Source: Solidesulfovibrio sp.
GTDB lineage: Bacteria > Desulfobacterota > Desulfovibrionia > Desulfovibrionales > Desulfovibrionaceae
DNA: 33,640 nt
Direction of reading: 5' to 3'
Assembly: GCF_029978005.1 (NCBI RefSeq)
Contig: NZ_JARKOZ010000018.1
Span: 1 to 33,640, forward strand
Numbering within the stretch: position 1 is the stretch's first letter; each line of letters begins with the position of its first letter. The translations under genes were made by a program, and so were the position numbers. Shown piece after piece: positions 1 to 6,502 of the stretch. The notes beneath the pieces were generated by a model. That model was not told the DNA's origin and did no database searches. It saw only the letters and a program-made list of their open reading frames with translations.

Positions 1-687
1 AACCACGACAAGTACCCGGCGCGCTTCACCGCCGACCCCTCGCTGGCCGTGCTGGCCGCCGCCGGCGCGGCGCGCGTGCTCGACGCGCCCGGGCTTTTCG
101 CCAGGCTGGTCTCGCCCACGGGCACGGCCGTGCTCGGGGCCTCGCCCGACGGCGCGCCCCTGCCGGCCAGCGTGGAGACGGCCCCGGGCGAGGAGAGCCT
201 GTGGCTCGCCCACCACAACGTGGGTTTTCCGGATTTCCTGGACAAGCACGTGAAGATCCGGGAGATTCCCGGCCTCGACTGGGTGGTCAACGGCCACATC
301 CACCGACCCCAGCCCACGGTGGTCGCCGGGCGCACCCGCTGGGCCAACCCCGGCAACATCACGCGCTTGCAGTTTAGCCGCCGCGCCAGGGAGCGCGTCC
401 CGGCCGCCGCCGCGTGGCGGCCCGGGGCGGCGGACCTCGAAATCTGGCCCGTTCCCCACCGTCCCTTCGCGGAGGTCTTTCCGGACCAGGAGTTCCCGCC
501 CGAGGAGGAGGCCGCGCCCGCCGGCGAGTCGCGCTTCCTGGAGGGGCTGGCCCGGCTGGCCTGGCGGCGCACCCGCGAGGGGGCGGGGCTCGGGGAGTTC
601 CTGCGCGCCAACCTGAACCCCGAAAACCCCGAGACGGACGTCATCTGGGAACTGTACCGGGAGGTCACCCATGCCGCCGACGAATGA
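1..687 (+). CDS. Metallophosphoesterase, SbcD/Mre11-like, 5' end cut by window
   Basis: The reading frame is open from base 1, so the N-terminal part lies outside the window and 228 residues are visible. Three calcineurin-like phosphoesterase metal-binding motifs can be seen in order: NHD (bases 1-9, the end of the usual GNHD), HHN (211-219) and GHIH (292-303). The missing upstream part should carry the DxH and GDxxD motifs. The family hydrolyses phosphodiesters with two metal ions; SbcD/Mre11 members are DNA nucleases. After the core there is a C-terminal extension of about 110 residues, rich in Pro, Glu and Arg, ending in a helical stretch. The stop overlaps the next gene by 17 bases, and an SbcC-like ATPase half lies 1.7 kb downstream. 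A DNA-processing role is therefore inferred rather than shown. It could instead be a nucleotide or protein phosphatase. Confidence 0.8.
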   Translation, partial: NHDKYPARFTADPSLAVLAAAGAARVLDAPGLFARLVSPTGTAVLGASPDGAPLPASVETAPGEESLWLAHHNVGFPDFLDKHVKIREIPGLDWVVNGHIHRPQPTVVAGRTRWANPGNITRLQFSRRARERVPAAAAWRPGAADLEIWPVPHRPFAEVFPDQEFPPEEEAAPAGESRFLEGLARLAWRRTREGAGLGEFLRANLNPENPETDVIWELYREVTHAADE

Positions 688-991
688 CAGGCCGCGCGCC
701 GCCGAGGCCGACGCCGCCGCCCAGCGCGAGCTGGCCGAACTCAAGGCCGCCTACGAGCGCTTACGGGACGACAAGGTCCGGGCCGAGCAGAACCTGGCCA
801 ACCTCACCCGGCAACTCGACGAGCTGGAGGCCCGGGCCCGGGCCGAATACGGCACGGCCGACCCGGCGGAGCTGGCCGCTCTGCTCGAGGGCATGCGCGC
901 GGAAAACGCCCGCCTGGTGGCCGAATACCGCGAACATATTTCCGGCGTGCGCCGCGACCTGGCGGCCGTGGAACGGGAGTTCGAGGAGTAA
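671..991 (+). CDS. Small coiled-coil protein in metallophosphoesterase operon
   Basis: A 106-residue protein, almost entirely charged helix with heptad-like Leu spacing (residues about 15-60 and 75-105) and a short break near the Tyr-Gly-Thr-Ala stretch at about 60. No catalytic motif, signal peptide or membrane segment is seen. The ATG at 671 follows a GGGAGG ribosome site and overlaps the end of the phosphoesterase gene by 17 bases, so the two are probably translationally coupled. A coiled coil between a phosphoesterase and an SbcC-type ATPase half could be a structural subunit or the separated arm of such a complex, but that is inference. The gene ends at the exact point where base composition switches from about 70% GC to strongly AT-rich. 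Confidence 0.75.
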   Translation: MPPTNDRPRAAEADAAAQRELAELKAAYERLRDDKVRAEQNLANLTRQLDELEARARAEYGTADPAELAALLEGMRAENARLVAEYREHISGVRRDLAAVEREFEE

Positions 992-2372
992 TAATATGCT
1001 CAGAATGAGTTCGCAAAAAAACGCAGTGGTTCGAGTGTGATGTGAATATAGTAACAAATCGAGATATCGCGATTTTGTTATGGATGAGTGTATTTTTGGG
1101 TTGCATTTTGTTTAATTCGAGGAGAAAGAAATTTTTAACATGTATTTATGGCATGCTAAAGTGTCTTTTTCATCCGACATTTGCTTTGGTTTTGATATTC
1201 TTTTTTATATATGTCGGAGTAGTATTGCTTTTGCTCTCAAGGTTTAACATATTTAACATTTCTCAGGTAAAGGATGTTGCTATATGGGTAGTGTTCTTTG
1301 GAGTTTTTAATTTTATAAAGCATGCGAATTCTGATAATATTGATTTTAAGAACCTTGTTTTTAGCAGCGTAAGGATTGAAGCTGTCATACAGTTTTTGAC
1401 TTCTAGATATGTTTTGCCCTTGCCTTTAGAGATTGCGTCCGTTCCAATAATTTTATTTCTTAGTTTTATGTATAGTGTATCTGTGAAAGATGGATATAAG
1501 AAAGTTGAATACTTTGGTGGGTTGGCTCTGTTCTTTATTGGAATAATGTTCATAATTTATTCTATGGCTTGTATTGTGATGAATTTTCGTAACGAAATAA
1601 ACGGATTGTTATTGAATGATTTTATTGTGACACCTTTGTTGACAGTATTTTATATTCCATTTCTGTTTGCATTTTCAGTGTATTGCAAGTATGAGGCTGC
1701 ATTTGCTAGAATGAGAGTATTTATTAGAGATAGGTCAATTTTATCTCGGGCAAAATTCCTAGTTTTTAAAGATTTTTTACTTGACATTGGAATGTTGAAT
1801 AGATGGCTGAGTGATATTCATTGTCAAGATACTTCCGATATTGAAGGAATTACGAAATCTATAAAAAGAATTAGACGGTTGGCTCGTCAATCAATGCAAT
1901 CCAAAAAAAACCAGACAGGTTGGAATCCTGCAAGTGTGGGAGATTTTTTGGCAACGAAAGGGCTAAAAACAGGATTTTACAAAGAAATTTGTGCGGGGGA
2001 TTGGGGGGCTAGCTCTTCGATGCTCCCAGTTAATGATGAATTGTTGGCCGACAATATCTCGTATTATGCTGAAGGTGTTGAGAATGAGGTTAGGAAATTA
2101 AAAATTATTTTTAATGCACATAATAAAAGCATGATAGAGAGTGGTTATCCTCTGTTTAAAGAGTGTGTTTTTGTCCTTGTGAATGTAGCACTCGATTCTG
2201 CTGCCATGCCCGGCCTTGTCGATGCATTAAATAGAAAAGTAGAATATGAAGAGAAAGTCTCAATGTGCGTCGTTAAACTGGAGATAAGTACGTGGATAAG
2301 CGGGATTGTTGGTGGGGTGACTTATAAACTTACACTGGATGCTGATAGTGTTCGCGCTGAAAGTTGAGTAGT
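992..2372. mobile_element. AT-rich insertion of foreign DNA (single-gene island)
   Basis: Composition drops abruptly after the stop codon at 989-991 and recovers around 2400, inside the first codons of the next gene. The stretch is AT-rich with A/T-ending codons, unlike everything around it. It holds one gene (1042-2367) and almost nothing else. I see no transposase, integrase, terminal inverted repeats or obvious target-site duplication, so the mechanism is unknown. Recombination into an operon of an otherwise GC-rich genome is the simplest explanation. Confidence 0.6.
1042..2367 (+). CDS. AT-rich polytopic membrane protein of unknown function
   Basis: A 441-residue protein. The N-terminal half has about six hydrophobic segments (approximate residues 8-25, 45-67, 76-93, 125-146, 157-182, 195-216). 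The C-terminal half (about 220-441) looks cytoplasmic, with a basic patch near 274-290 (KRIRRLARQ) and no catalytic motif I recognise. The start is GTG (1042) with no clear Shine-Dalgarno sequence. The N-terminal pattern (a short Asn-Arg-Asp/Glu segment, then Leu-Trp and a helix, then a Lys-Asp...Ile-Trp helix near 77-82) reminds me of hypothetical membrane proteins carried on genomic islands; this is recall, not a search. Codon use is strongly A/T-ending, unlike all neighbours, so recent transfer is likely. It sits inside a nuclease/ATPase operon and its stop codon is five bases before the ATPase ATG, so co-transcription is likely. A defence effector is possible but unproven. Confidence 0.75.
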   Translation: MNIVTNRDIAILLWMSVFLGCILFNSRRKKFLTCIYGMLKCLFHPTFALVLIFFFIYVGVVLLLLSRFNIFNISQVKDVAIWVVFFGVFNFIKHANSDNIDFKNLVFSSVRIEAVIQFLTSRYVLPLPLEIASVPIILFLSFMYSVSVKDGYKKVEYFGGLALFFIGIMFIIYSMACIVMNFRNEINGLLLNDFIVTPLLTVFYIPFLFAFSVYCKYEAAFARMRVFIRDRSILSRAKFLVFKDFLLDIGMLNRWLSDIHCQDTSDIEGITKSIKRIRRLARQSMQSKKNQTGWNPASVGDFLATKGLKTGFYKEICAGDWGASSSMLPVNDELLADNISYYAEGVENEVRKLKIIFNAHNKSMIESGYPLFKECVFVLVNVALDSAAMPGLVDALNRKVEYEEKVSMCVVKLEISTWISGIVGGVTYKLTLDADSVRAES

Positions 2373-3095
2373 ATGTCTGCTAGTGAGCGAGAGAGTTTAG
2401 GCGAAATGCGCCGGGAGCTGACGCGCCGCCTGGACCGGCTGTCGGGCGTGGCCGAGGGAAGGGTGCGCGAGCACCTCGACGCCCGGCAGGCCCTCGGCGC
2501 GGCGGCGGACTTCCTGGAGCTGTCGCCCCGGGTGGCGGCGCGCCTGGAGGAGCTCACCCGGGAACTCTTCGGCGAGGTCCTCGACGAGGTCGAAACCGAT
2601 CTCACCCATGCCGTGCGCGAGATCCTCGGCCAGGACCGCAAGGTCGTCTCGCGCCGGGAAGTCAAAAACAACCGGCTGTGCATCGAGTTCGAGATGGAGC
2701 AGGACGGCCGCACCGAGGACATCCTCACCGGCCAGGGCGGCTCGGTCTGCAACATCCTGTCCGTGGGCCTGCGCCTGATCGCCCTGTCCCGGCTGGACCC
2801 GGCCGCGCACCGGCCGTTTCTGGTCCTCGACGAGCAGGACTGCTGGCTGCGGCCCGACCTCGTGCCCGGCTTCGTGCGCCTGATCGCCGCCATCGCCGAG
2901 CGCCTCGACCTGCAGGTGCTCTACATCAGCCACCACCCGGTGGACCATTTCGCCGGCCAGGCGAGGCGCGTCTTCGCCCTGCGCCCGAGCCGCGAAGGGG
3001 GGCCGCGCCTGGACATCCTGTCCGAGCGCCCGGCCGGGGAGGCCGAACTGCCGGGATTTTCCGTCAGCGCCGCGACCGAGCCCGGGGGCGAGTGA
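2373..3095 (+). CDS. SbcC/Rad50-type ATPase, C-terminal half only (no Walker A)
   Basis: About 240 residues. An N-terminal helical region (about 10-90) leads into the C-terminal ATPase lobe of an SMC/Rad50-like protein: an ABC-signature-like stretch TGQGGSVCNILSVG (about 119-132), Walker B LVLDE with the expected Asp-Glu pair (about 150-154), a following D-loop-like segment, and a switch His pair in YISHH (about 184-188). No Walker A P-loop exists in this frame or nearby, so on its own it cannot bind ATP in the normal way. The start is uncertain: ATG 2373 is used here; TTG 2364 overlaps the upstream stop, and ATG 2406 is also possible. The first codons come from the AT-rich insert, so the original N-terminal half may have been lost. 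Alternatively it is a true split subunit whose partner lies elsewhere. Expected partner: the phosphoesterase at 1-687. Confidence 0.7.
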   Translation: MSASERESLGEMRRELTRRLDRLSGVAEGRVREHLDARQALGAAADFLELSPRVAARLEELTRELFGEVLDEVETDLTHAVREILGQDRKVVSRREVKNNRLCIEFEMEQDGRTEDILTGQGGSVCNILSVGLRLIALSRLDPAAHRPFLVLDEQDCWLRPDLVPGFVRLIAAIAERLDLQVLYISHHPVDHFAGQARRVFALRPSREGGPRLDILSERPAGEAELPGFSVSAATEPGGE

Positions 3096-3105
3096 GCCTT
3101 TCCGG

Positions 3106-3122
3106 GCCGCCGGCGCGGCGGC
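3106..3122. terminator. GC hairpin downstream of ATPase gene
   Basis: GCCGCC and GGCGGC separated by five bases, 11 bases after the ATPase stop. There is no T-run, so termination is only plausible. It lies between convergent genes. Confidence 0.35.
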
Positions 3123-3209
3123 ATGCCGTTTGCGAATAATCGATATGGATGCCGGGGCGTTGCTGGCCGGCTGCCGGAGGCGTTACGTTCGAGGCTGACG
3201 CGTCTGGGA

Positions 3210-3383
3210 TCAGCCGCAGCCGCAGCCCAGGACCTTGCATTCGCAGCCCAGGCAGCTCTGGGGCGCGGTCAGGACACGGTCGCCGTAGGCGGACAGGGCG
3301 TCGGCCGGCGCGGCCTTGGCCAGGGCGAAAAGCGCGCAGCACAGGACCAGGGCCAGGCCGGCCAGGAAGGAAAGGCTTCGCAT
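3210..3383 (-). CDS. Small secreted Cys-rich peptide (57 aa)
   Basis: A 57-residue protein. The N-terminus is a clear signal peptide: Met-Arg, a hydrophobic core to about residue 22 and a likely cleavage near AKA (about 24-25). The mature part is only about 32 residues and ends in five cysteines at 44, 47, 49, 54 and 56 (CxxCxC then CxC, with Gly between). This could bind a metal or form disulfides in the periplasm; the function is unknown. The ATG at 3383 has an AAGGAA site six bases upstream on the minus strand. It lies 11 bases after the CBS-domain gene and is probably co-transcribed with it. It is easy to miss because a much longer antisense-type frame runs through the same bases. Confidence 0.65.
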   Translation of the reverse strand: MRSLSFLAGLALVLCCALFALAKAAPADALSAYGDRVLTAPQSCLGCECKVLGCGCG

Positions 3384-3394
3384 GACGGGGTTCC

Positions 3395-3868
3395 TTACAG
3401 GTTTTGCACCAGGAAGTGCAGGATCATGCGGCGGGTGATCTCGCCCACCAGCACGCCGTTGGGGTCGATGACGGGCAGGGCGTTGATGCCCTTTTCCACG
3501 ATCAGCTCGTTGGCCATGACGAACAGGTCCTCGGGGTGGGCGAAGGGATAGTCCGCGTCCATGAGGGTGCCGACGGGGGTGTCGGAAAGCGTGCCCATGT
3601 TCTGGCGCAGGGCGTCGAGCAGTTCCTCGCGGCCGTCGAGCTCCCCGGCCTTGGCCCGGGCGGTCACGGTGGGCGGCACGATGACCGACAGGAAGGTGTG
3701 GATGGTCACCACGCCGAGCAGCCGGTCGCAGTGGTCCACCACGTAGGTGTTGCGAAATACGTGGGCCATGCCGCCGTACCAGATGAGCACGTTGCCGATG
3801 GGCGCTTCCGGACGGACCTTGATGAGCGTCGTGCGCATGATGTCGGAGATGAGCATGCCGTAACCCAT
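3395..3868 (-). CDS. CBS-domain protein, two CBS motifs
   Basis: A 157-residue protein made of a CBS pair. The first motif begins at about residue 6 (ISDIMRTTLIKVRPEAPIG) and continues through VVDHCDRLLGVVT. The second begins at about 99 (VGTLMDADYPFAHPEDLF) and ends in LPVIDPNGVLVGEITRRMIL. CBS pairs bind adenine nucleotides (AMP, ATP, SAM) and regulate an attached or partner protein. No other domain is present, so this is a stand-alone sensor. Between the motifs there is an insertion of about 30 residues. The ATG at 3868 has a weak AGG site; an internal Met at residue 5 is an alternative. It is transcribed away from the cupin gene and is followed after 11 bases by the Cys-rich peptide gene. 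Confidence 0.85.
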   Translation of the reverse strand: MGYGMLISDIMRTTLIKVRPEAPIGNVLIWYGGMAHVFRNTYVVDHCDRLLGVVTIHTFLSVIVPPTVTARAKAGELDGREELLDALRQNMGTLSDTPVGTLMDADYPFAHPEDLFVMANELIVEKGINALPVIDPNGVLVGEITRRMILHFLVQNL

Positions 3869-3934
3869 GTCCTGTGGTTTGTGAAAAAAAGTACTTCAAC
3901 CTTACCAACGGGCCGCGCCGCCGTAAAGGGGAAT

Positions 3935-3973
3935 CGGCCCGGGTCTGCAAGATCGTCCAAGAATCCCGGGCCG
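3935..3973. promoter_or_regulatory. 9-bp inverted repeat upstream of cupin gene
   Basis: CGGCCCGGG (3935-3943) and CCCGGGCCG (3965-3973) are perfect complements 21 bases apart, in the divergent promoter region between the CBS and cupin genes. It may be an operator or a leader hairpin; GC-rich palindromes are common in such genomes, so the evidence is weak. Confidence 0.3.
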
Positions 3974-4011
3974 GTCCGTGGCAGGGTGGGCGAAACGCAA
4001 GGAGGTGCGTC

Positions 4012-4404
4012 ATGAAATCCGATGCCGATGCCATGCTGCTTTGCGGCCGCACGGTCAACGTCCCGTCCGGCGCGCGCGACGCCGGCGAACTGCCCTGGAA
4101 CCCCCATCCCGCCTACGAGGGCGTGGCGCTCAAGCACCTGGTGCGCGGCGAGGACACGCAAGGGGCGCTCAGTTGCCACCTGGTGCGCCTGGAGCCCGGC
4201 AAGGGCCTGGCCGGCCACATCCACGAAGGCCAGTGGGAGCTGCACGAGGTGCTGGCCGGCTCGGGCGAGGCCGGGGTCTCCGGGGAGCGTCTGACCTACC
4301 TGCCGGGGGTGACCACCGTCGTGCCCCAGGGCGTGGTCCACGAGGTCACGGCCGGGCCGGAGGGCCTGATTTTTTTCGCCAAGTTCTTCCCGGCCCTGCT
4401 CTGA
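4012..4404 (+). CDS. Cupin-domain protein
   Basis: A 130-residue single-domain cupin. Motif 1 is recognisable as GHIHEGQWELHEVLAGSGEAGV (about residues 67-88, His/His/Glu ligands in the region) and motif 2 as PQGVVHEV (about 106-113). Such small beta-barrels bind a metal and may be enzymes, sugar binders or effectors; the substrate cannot be read from the sequence. The ATG at 4012 is chosen because AAGGAGGT lies six bases upstream at 3999-4006; the longer open frame upstream has no comparable site. A strong hairpin follows the stop, and the next gene is a cupin/AraC regulator on the same strand, which suggests they share a stimulus. Confidence 0.85.
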   Translation: MKSDADAMLLCGRTVNVPSGARDAGELPWNPHPAYEGVALKHLVRGEDTQGALSCHLVRLEPGKGLAGHIHEGQWELHEVLAGSGEAGVSGERLTYLPGVTTVVPQGVVHEVTAGPEGLIFFAKFFPALL

Positions 4405-4409
4405 TGCTG

Positions 4410-4445
4410 CGCCCGGGAAACGCGCCTGCGTGCGTTTCCCGGGCG
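4410..4445 (+). terminator. Perfect 14-bp hairpin after cupin gene
   Basis: CGCCCGGGAAACGC (4410-4423) and its exact complement GCGTTTCCCGGGCG (4432-4445) with an 8-base loop, starting six bases after the stop. There is no T-run, so it may be an inefficient terminator, an mRNA-stabilising hairpin or a regulator site for the AraC gene downstream. Confidence 0.5.
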
Positions 4446-4558
4446 TAGCGCCTTCACAAGGCGCGCGGGCCGGCTTGTCTTCCCGGCCAGGCGCCGGTAT
4501 CCCGGGGCGGGGACGCCGCCGGCCGGTCCCGGGGGGCGGCGCGCAAGGAGCGGGAGCG

Positions 4559-5356
4559 ATGGGCAAGGATCAAGGCCGGGCCGAGGCCTGGCTCGCCGTG
4601 ACGCGGCATCCGGCCGTGCCCGGGCTCGAGGCCGTGCGCGGCCTGGGCGTGGCCGCGGACATCGTCCGCCATGCCCACGCCCGCACCGTGGTGGGGCTGT
4701 GCCTGTCCGGCGGCCGGCGCATCGAGGTCGACGGCGGCCAGTGGCTGATCGCGCCGGGCGAGGGCTTCGTCATCCCGCCAGGCGTGGCCCACGCCTGCTC
4801 CCCCTGGGGGGCGTCCGGCCACGGCTACCTGGTCCTGGTCGCTTCTCCCGAATGCTTTTCGCCCCACCGGCGGGTCGATGTCCCGGCCGGCGTCCGGCTG
4901 CGCTCCTGGCGCGATCCCGACGCGGCGGCGCTGCTCGAGGATGTGGCCGAGACCCTGGCCGCCGGCCGGCCCGAGGCGGCCGGGCGCTTCGCCGCCTTGT
5001 GCGAGGTGCTCGACCTGCGCGCCGGGCCGCTGCCCGAGCTCCATCCGGCCATCCGCGCCGCCATGGCCGTGGTGGACGCCGCGCCGGACGCCCCGGTCAG
5101 CCTGGCCGATCTGGCCGCCGCCGCCGGCGTGGGGCCCTTTCGCCTGGAGCGCCTTTTTCGGCGCGACCTCGGCCTGCCGCCCGGCGAATACCTGCTGTCG
5201 CGCCGGGTGGCCCTGGCCGCCGCCCGCATCGGCGCGGGCGAACCCCTGGCCGAGGCCGCCCTGGCCGCCGGCTTTTGCGACCAGAGCCACCTCTCCCGCC
5301 ACTTCCGCCGCCGCATGGGCGTGCCGCCCGGCCGGTACAGGAGGGAGGGGGAATAA
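4559..5356 (+). CDS. AraC-family transcriptional regulator with cupin sensor
   Basis: A 265-residue protein. The N-terminal part (about 1-100) is a cupin-like ligand-binding domain containing IPPGVAHACSPWG, as in AraC sensors. The C-terminal part (about 160-262) is the double helix-turn-helix domain: LADLAAAAGVGPFRLERLFRR for the first, and LAEAALAAGFCDQSHLSRHF followed by RRRMGVPPGRYR for the second, the classic AraC signature. The ATG at 4559 is preferred because AAGGAG lies nine bases upstream; an earlier in-frame start at 4430 would add a Pro/Arg/Gly-rich tail and lacks a good site. The ligand is unknown; the adjacent cupin gene is a possible target. Confidence in family assignment is high. 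Confidence 0.93.
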   Translation: MGKDQGRAEAWLAVTRHPAVPGLEAVRGLGVAADIVRHAHARTVVGLCLSGGRRIEVDGGQWLIAPGEGFVIPPGVAHACSPWGASGHGYLVLVASPECFSPHRRVDVPAGVRLRSWRDPDAAALLEDVAETLAAGRPEAAGRFAALCEVLDLRAGPLPELHPAIRAAMAVVDAAPDAPVSLADLAAAAGVGPFRLERLFRRDLGLPPGEYLLSRRVALAAARIGAGEPLAEAALAAGFCDQSHLSRHFRRRMGVPPGRYRREGE

Positions 5357-5378
5357 AAGGGGGGAGAGCCTCCGGCGG

Positions 5379-5404
5379 CCAGGAGGGGGACCTCCCCCTC
5401 CTGG
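5379..5404. terminator. 26-base palindrome between convergent genes
   Basis: CCAGGAGGGGGA-CC-TCCCCCTCCTGG, two perfect 12-base arms, between the convergent AraC and membrane-protein genes. It is preceded by GCCTCCGGCGGCC, which together resembles a repeated intergenic element I recall from Desulfovibrio genomes. Probably a bidirectional terminator. Confidence 0.55.
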
Positions 5405-5419
5405 ACCTCCCGTATGGGG

Positions 5420-6502
5420 TCAGAACAGGAGCAGCGAGGGCAGGGCCAGGCCCAGGGACAGGCCGAGGAGCAGGGGAAGCGGGGGCGCGAGGGGAGGGAG
5501 CGTCTTCCTGTCGCGGACAAGGGCCAGGGTTTGGCCGGCGGCGTAGGCCGCGACCAGGGCCGGCAGGAAGTCGAAGAGGCCGCCGCCCGAGGCGGCGAAG
5601 GCGAAGAGCAGGCCGAGCAGCACGGCCGCGTCGGCCAGGCCCGCTCCCAGGGAAGCGGCCGTGGCCCGCCCGCCGTCTCCCGTCCCGGCGCACAGCAGCA
5701 CGCCGGCCAGACCCGCCGCGGCCAGGGGGGCGCAGGCCAGGAGCACGGCCGTAAGCCCCTTGGCCGCCAGCGTCCCGGGCAGGGGCGCGGTCGGAAGCGC
5801 CTCGGCGGCGCGGCCCCATTCGAAGACGGCCAGCCGCTCGTCGATGATCCCCGAAAGCGGCAGGACCACCACGAAGCAGACGGCCAAAAGCGACAGCCAG
5901 GTCTCCATGCGCCGGCCGTCCGGCGCGCCGGCGGCGCAGAGCACCCCGGCCACGCAGCAGCCGATGGCGGCGTCGAGGCTGCCGTTTAAGGGCGTGAGCT
6001 TGGGCAGGACCACGGCCTGCACGAAAAAAGCTCCCAGAGCCGCGCCCAGGGCCAGTCCGGCCGTCGGCGACAGGCGCGACGGGGCCGTCCGGCGCGTCTC
6101 GACCCTCCCCGTCAGGGCGATCCCCGCACCGAGCACCAAGCCCAGGGGAACAAAAGCGACCACCCCGGCGAAAAGGGCGAAAGCCGGGCCGGCGGCCACG
6201 GCGGCCAGGACCGGCCGCAGGGCGCGGAAAACCAGCAGGGAAAGCGGCAAACACACGGCCAGCAGGCCGAGCGCGGGCGCGAGCAGGTCGGCCGGGTCGC
6301 GTCCGGCGGCCAGGCGCGGGGCCAGGCGCACTCCGGCGGCCAGGCACAAGGGCAGCAGGGCCAGGGCCAGACCCATGGCCGGGGCGTCGCCGCAGGCCAG
6401 CAGGAGTTCGCGGGCCAGCAGGCAGGCCATGGCCGCGCCGCCGAAGCCGAGGGCCAGGGCGGCCGGAACGGGCCGGCCGGTGGGACAGGGGCATTGGGTC
6501 AT
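5420..6502 (-). CDS. Polytopic inner-membrane protein, unknown
   Basis: A 360-residue protein that is nearly all hydrophobic, with about ten or more transmembrane helices rich in Ala, Leu and Gly and short polar loops (for example GRVETRRTAPSR at about 140-151). It resembles the membrane module found in fused MFS/spermidine-synthase-like proteins, without a catalytic domain. That likeness is from recall and tentative. No signature transporter motif is clear. The ATG at 6502 overlaps the stop of the upstream MscS-type gene by four bases (ATGA), so the two are translationally coupled and may work together, for example in osmotic or ion stress. It ends 16 bases from the 5379-5404 palindrome, its likely terminator. 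Confidence 0.6.
   Translation of the reverse strand: MTQCPCPTGRPVPAALALGFGGAAMACLLARELLLACGDAPAMGLALALLPLCLAAGVRLAPRLAAGRDPADLLAPALGLLAVCLPLSLLVFRALRPVLAAVAAGPAFALFAGVVAFVPLGLVLGAGIALTGRVETRRTAPSRLSPTAGLALGAALGAFFVQAVVLPKLTPLNGSLDAAIGCCVAGVLCAAGAPDGRRMETWLSLLAVCFVVVLPLSGIIDERLAVFEWGRAAEALPTAPLPGTLAAKGLTAVLLACAPLAAAGLAGVLLCAGTGDGGRATAASLGAGLADAAVLLGLLFAFAASGGGLFDFLPALVAAYAAGQTLALVRDRKTLPPLAPPLPLLLGLSLGLALPSLLLF

Noticed and set aside
992-2400. Walker A motif encoded in the AT-rich gene that could complete the ATPase
   Set aside because: No GxxxxGK[ST] is present in the 441-residue protein or other frames there.
985-2410. Target-site duplications or terminal inverted repeats around the AT-rich insert
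   Set aside because: Comparing the two junctions by eye gave no matching direct or inverted sequence of useful length.
3404-4015. Plus-strand open frame opposite the CBS gene
   Set aside because: Shadow of the CBS-domain gene, rich in His/Gly/Val/Asp without any domain.
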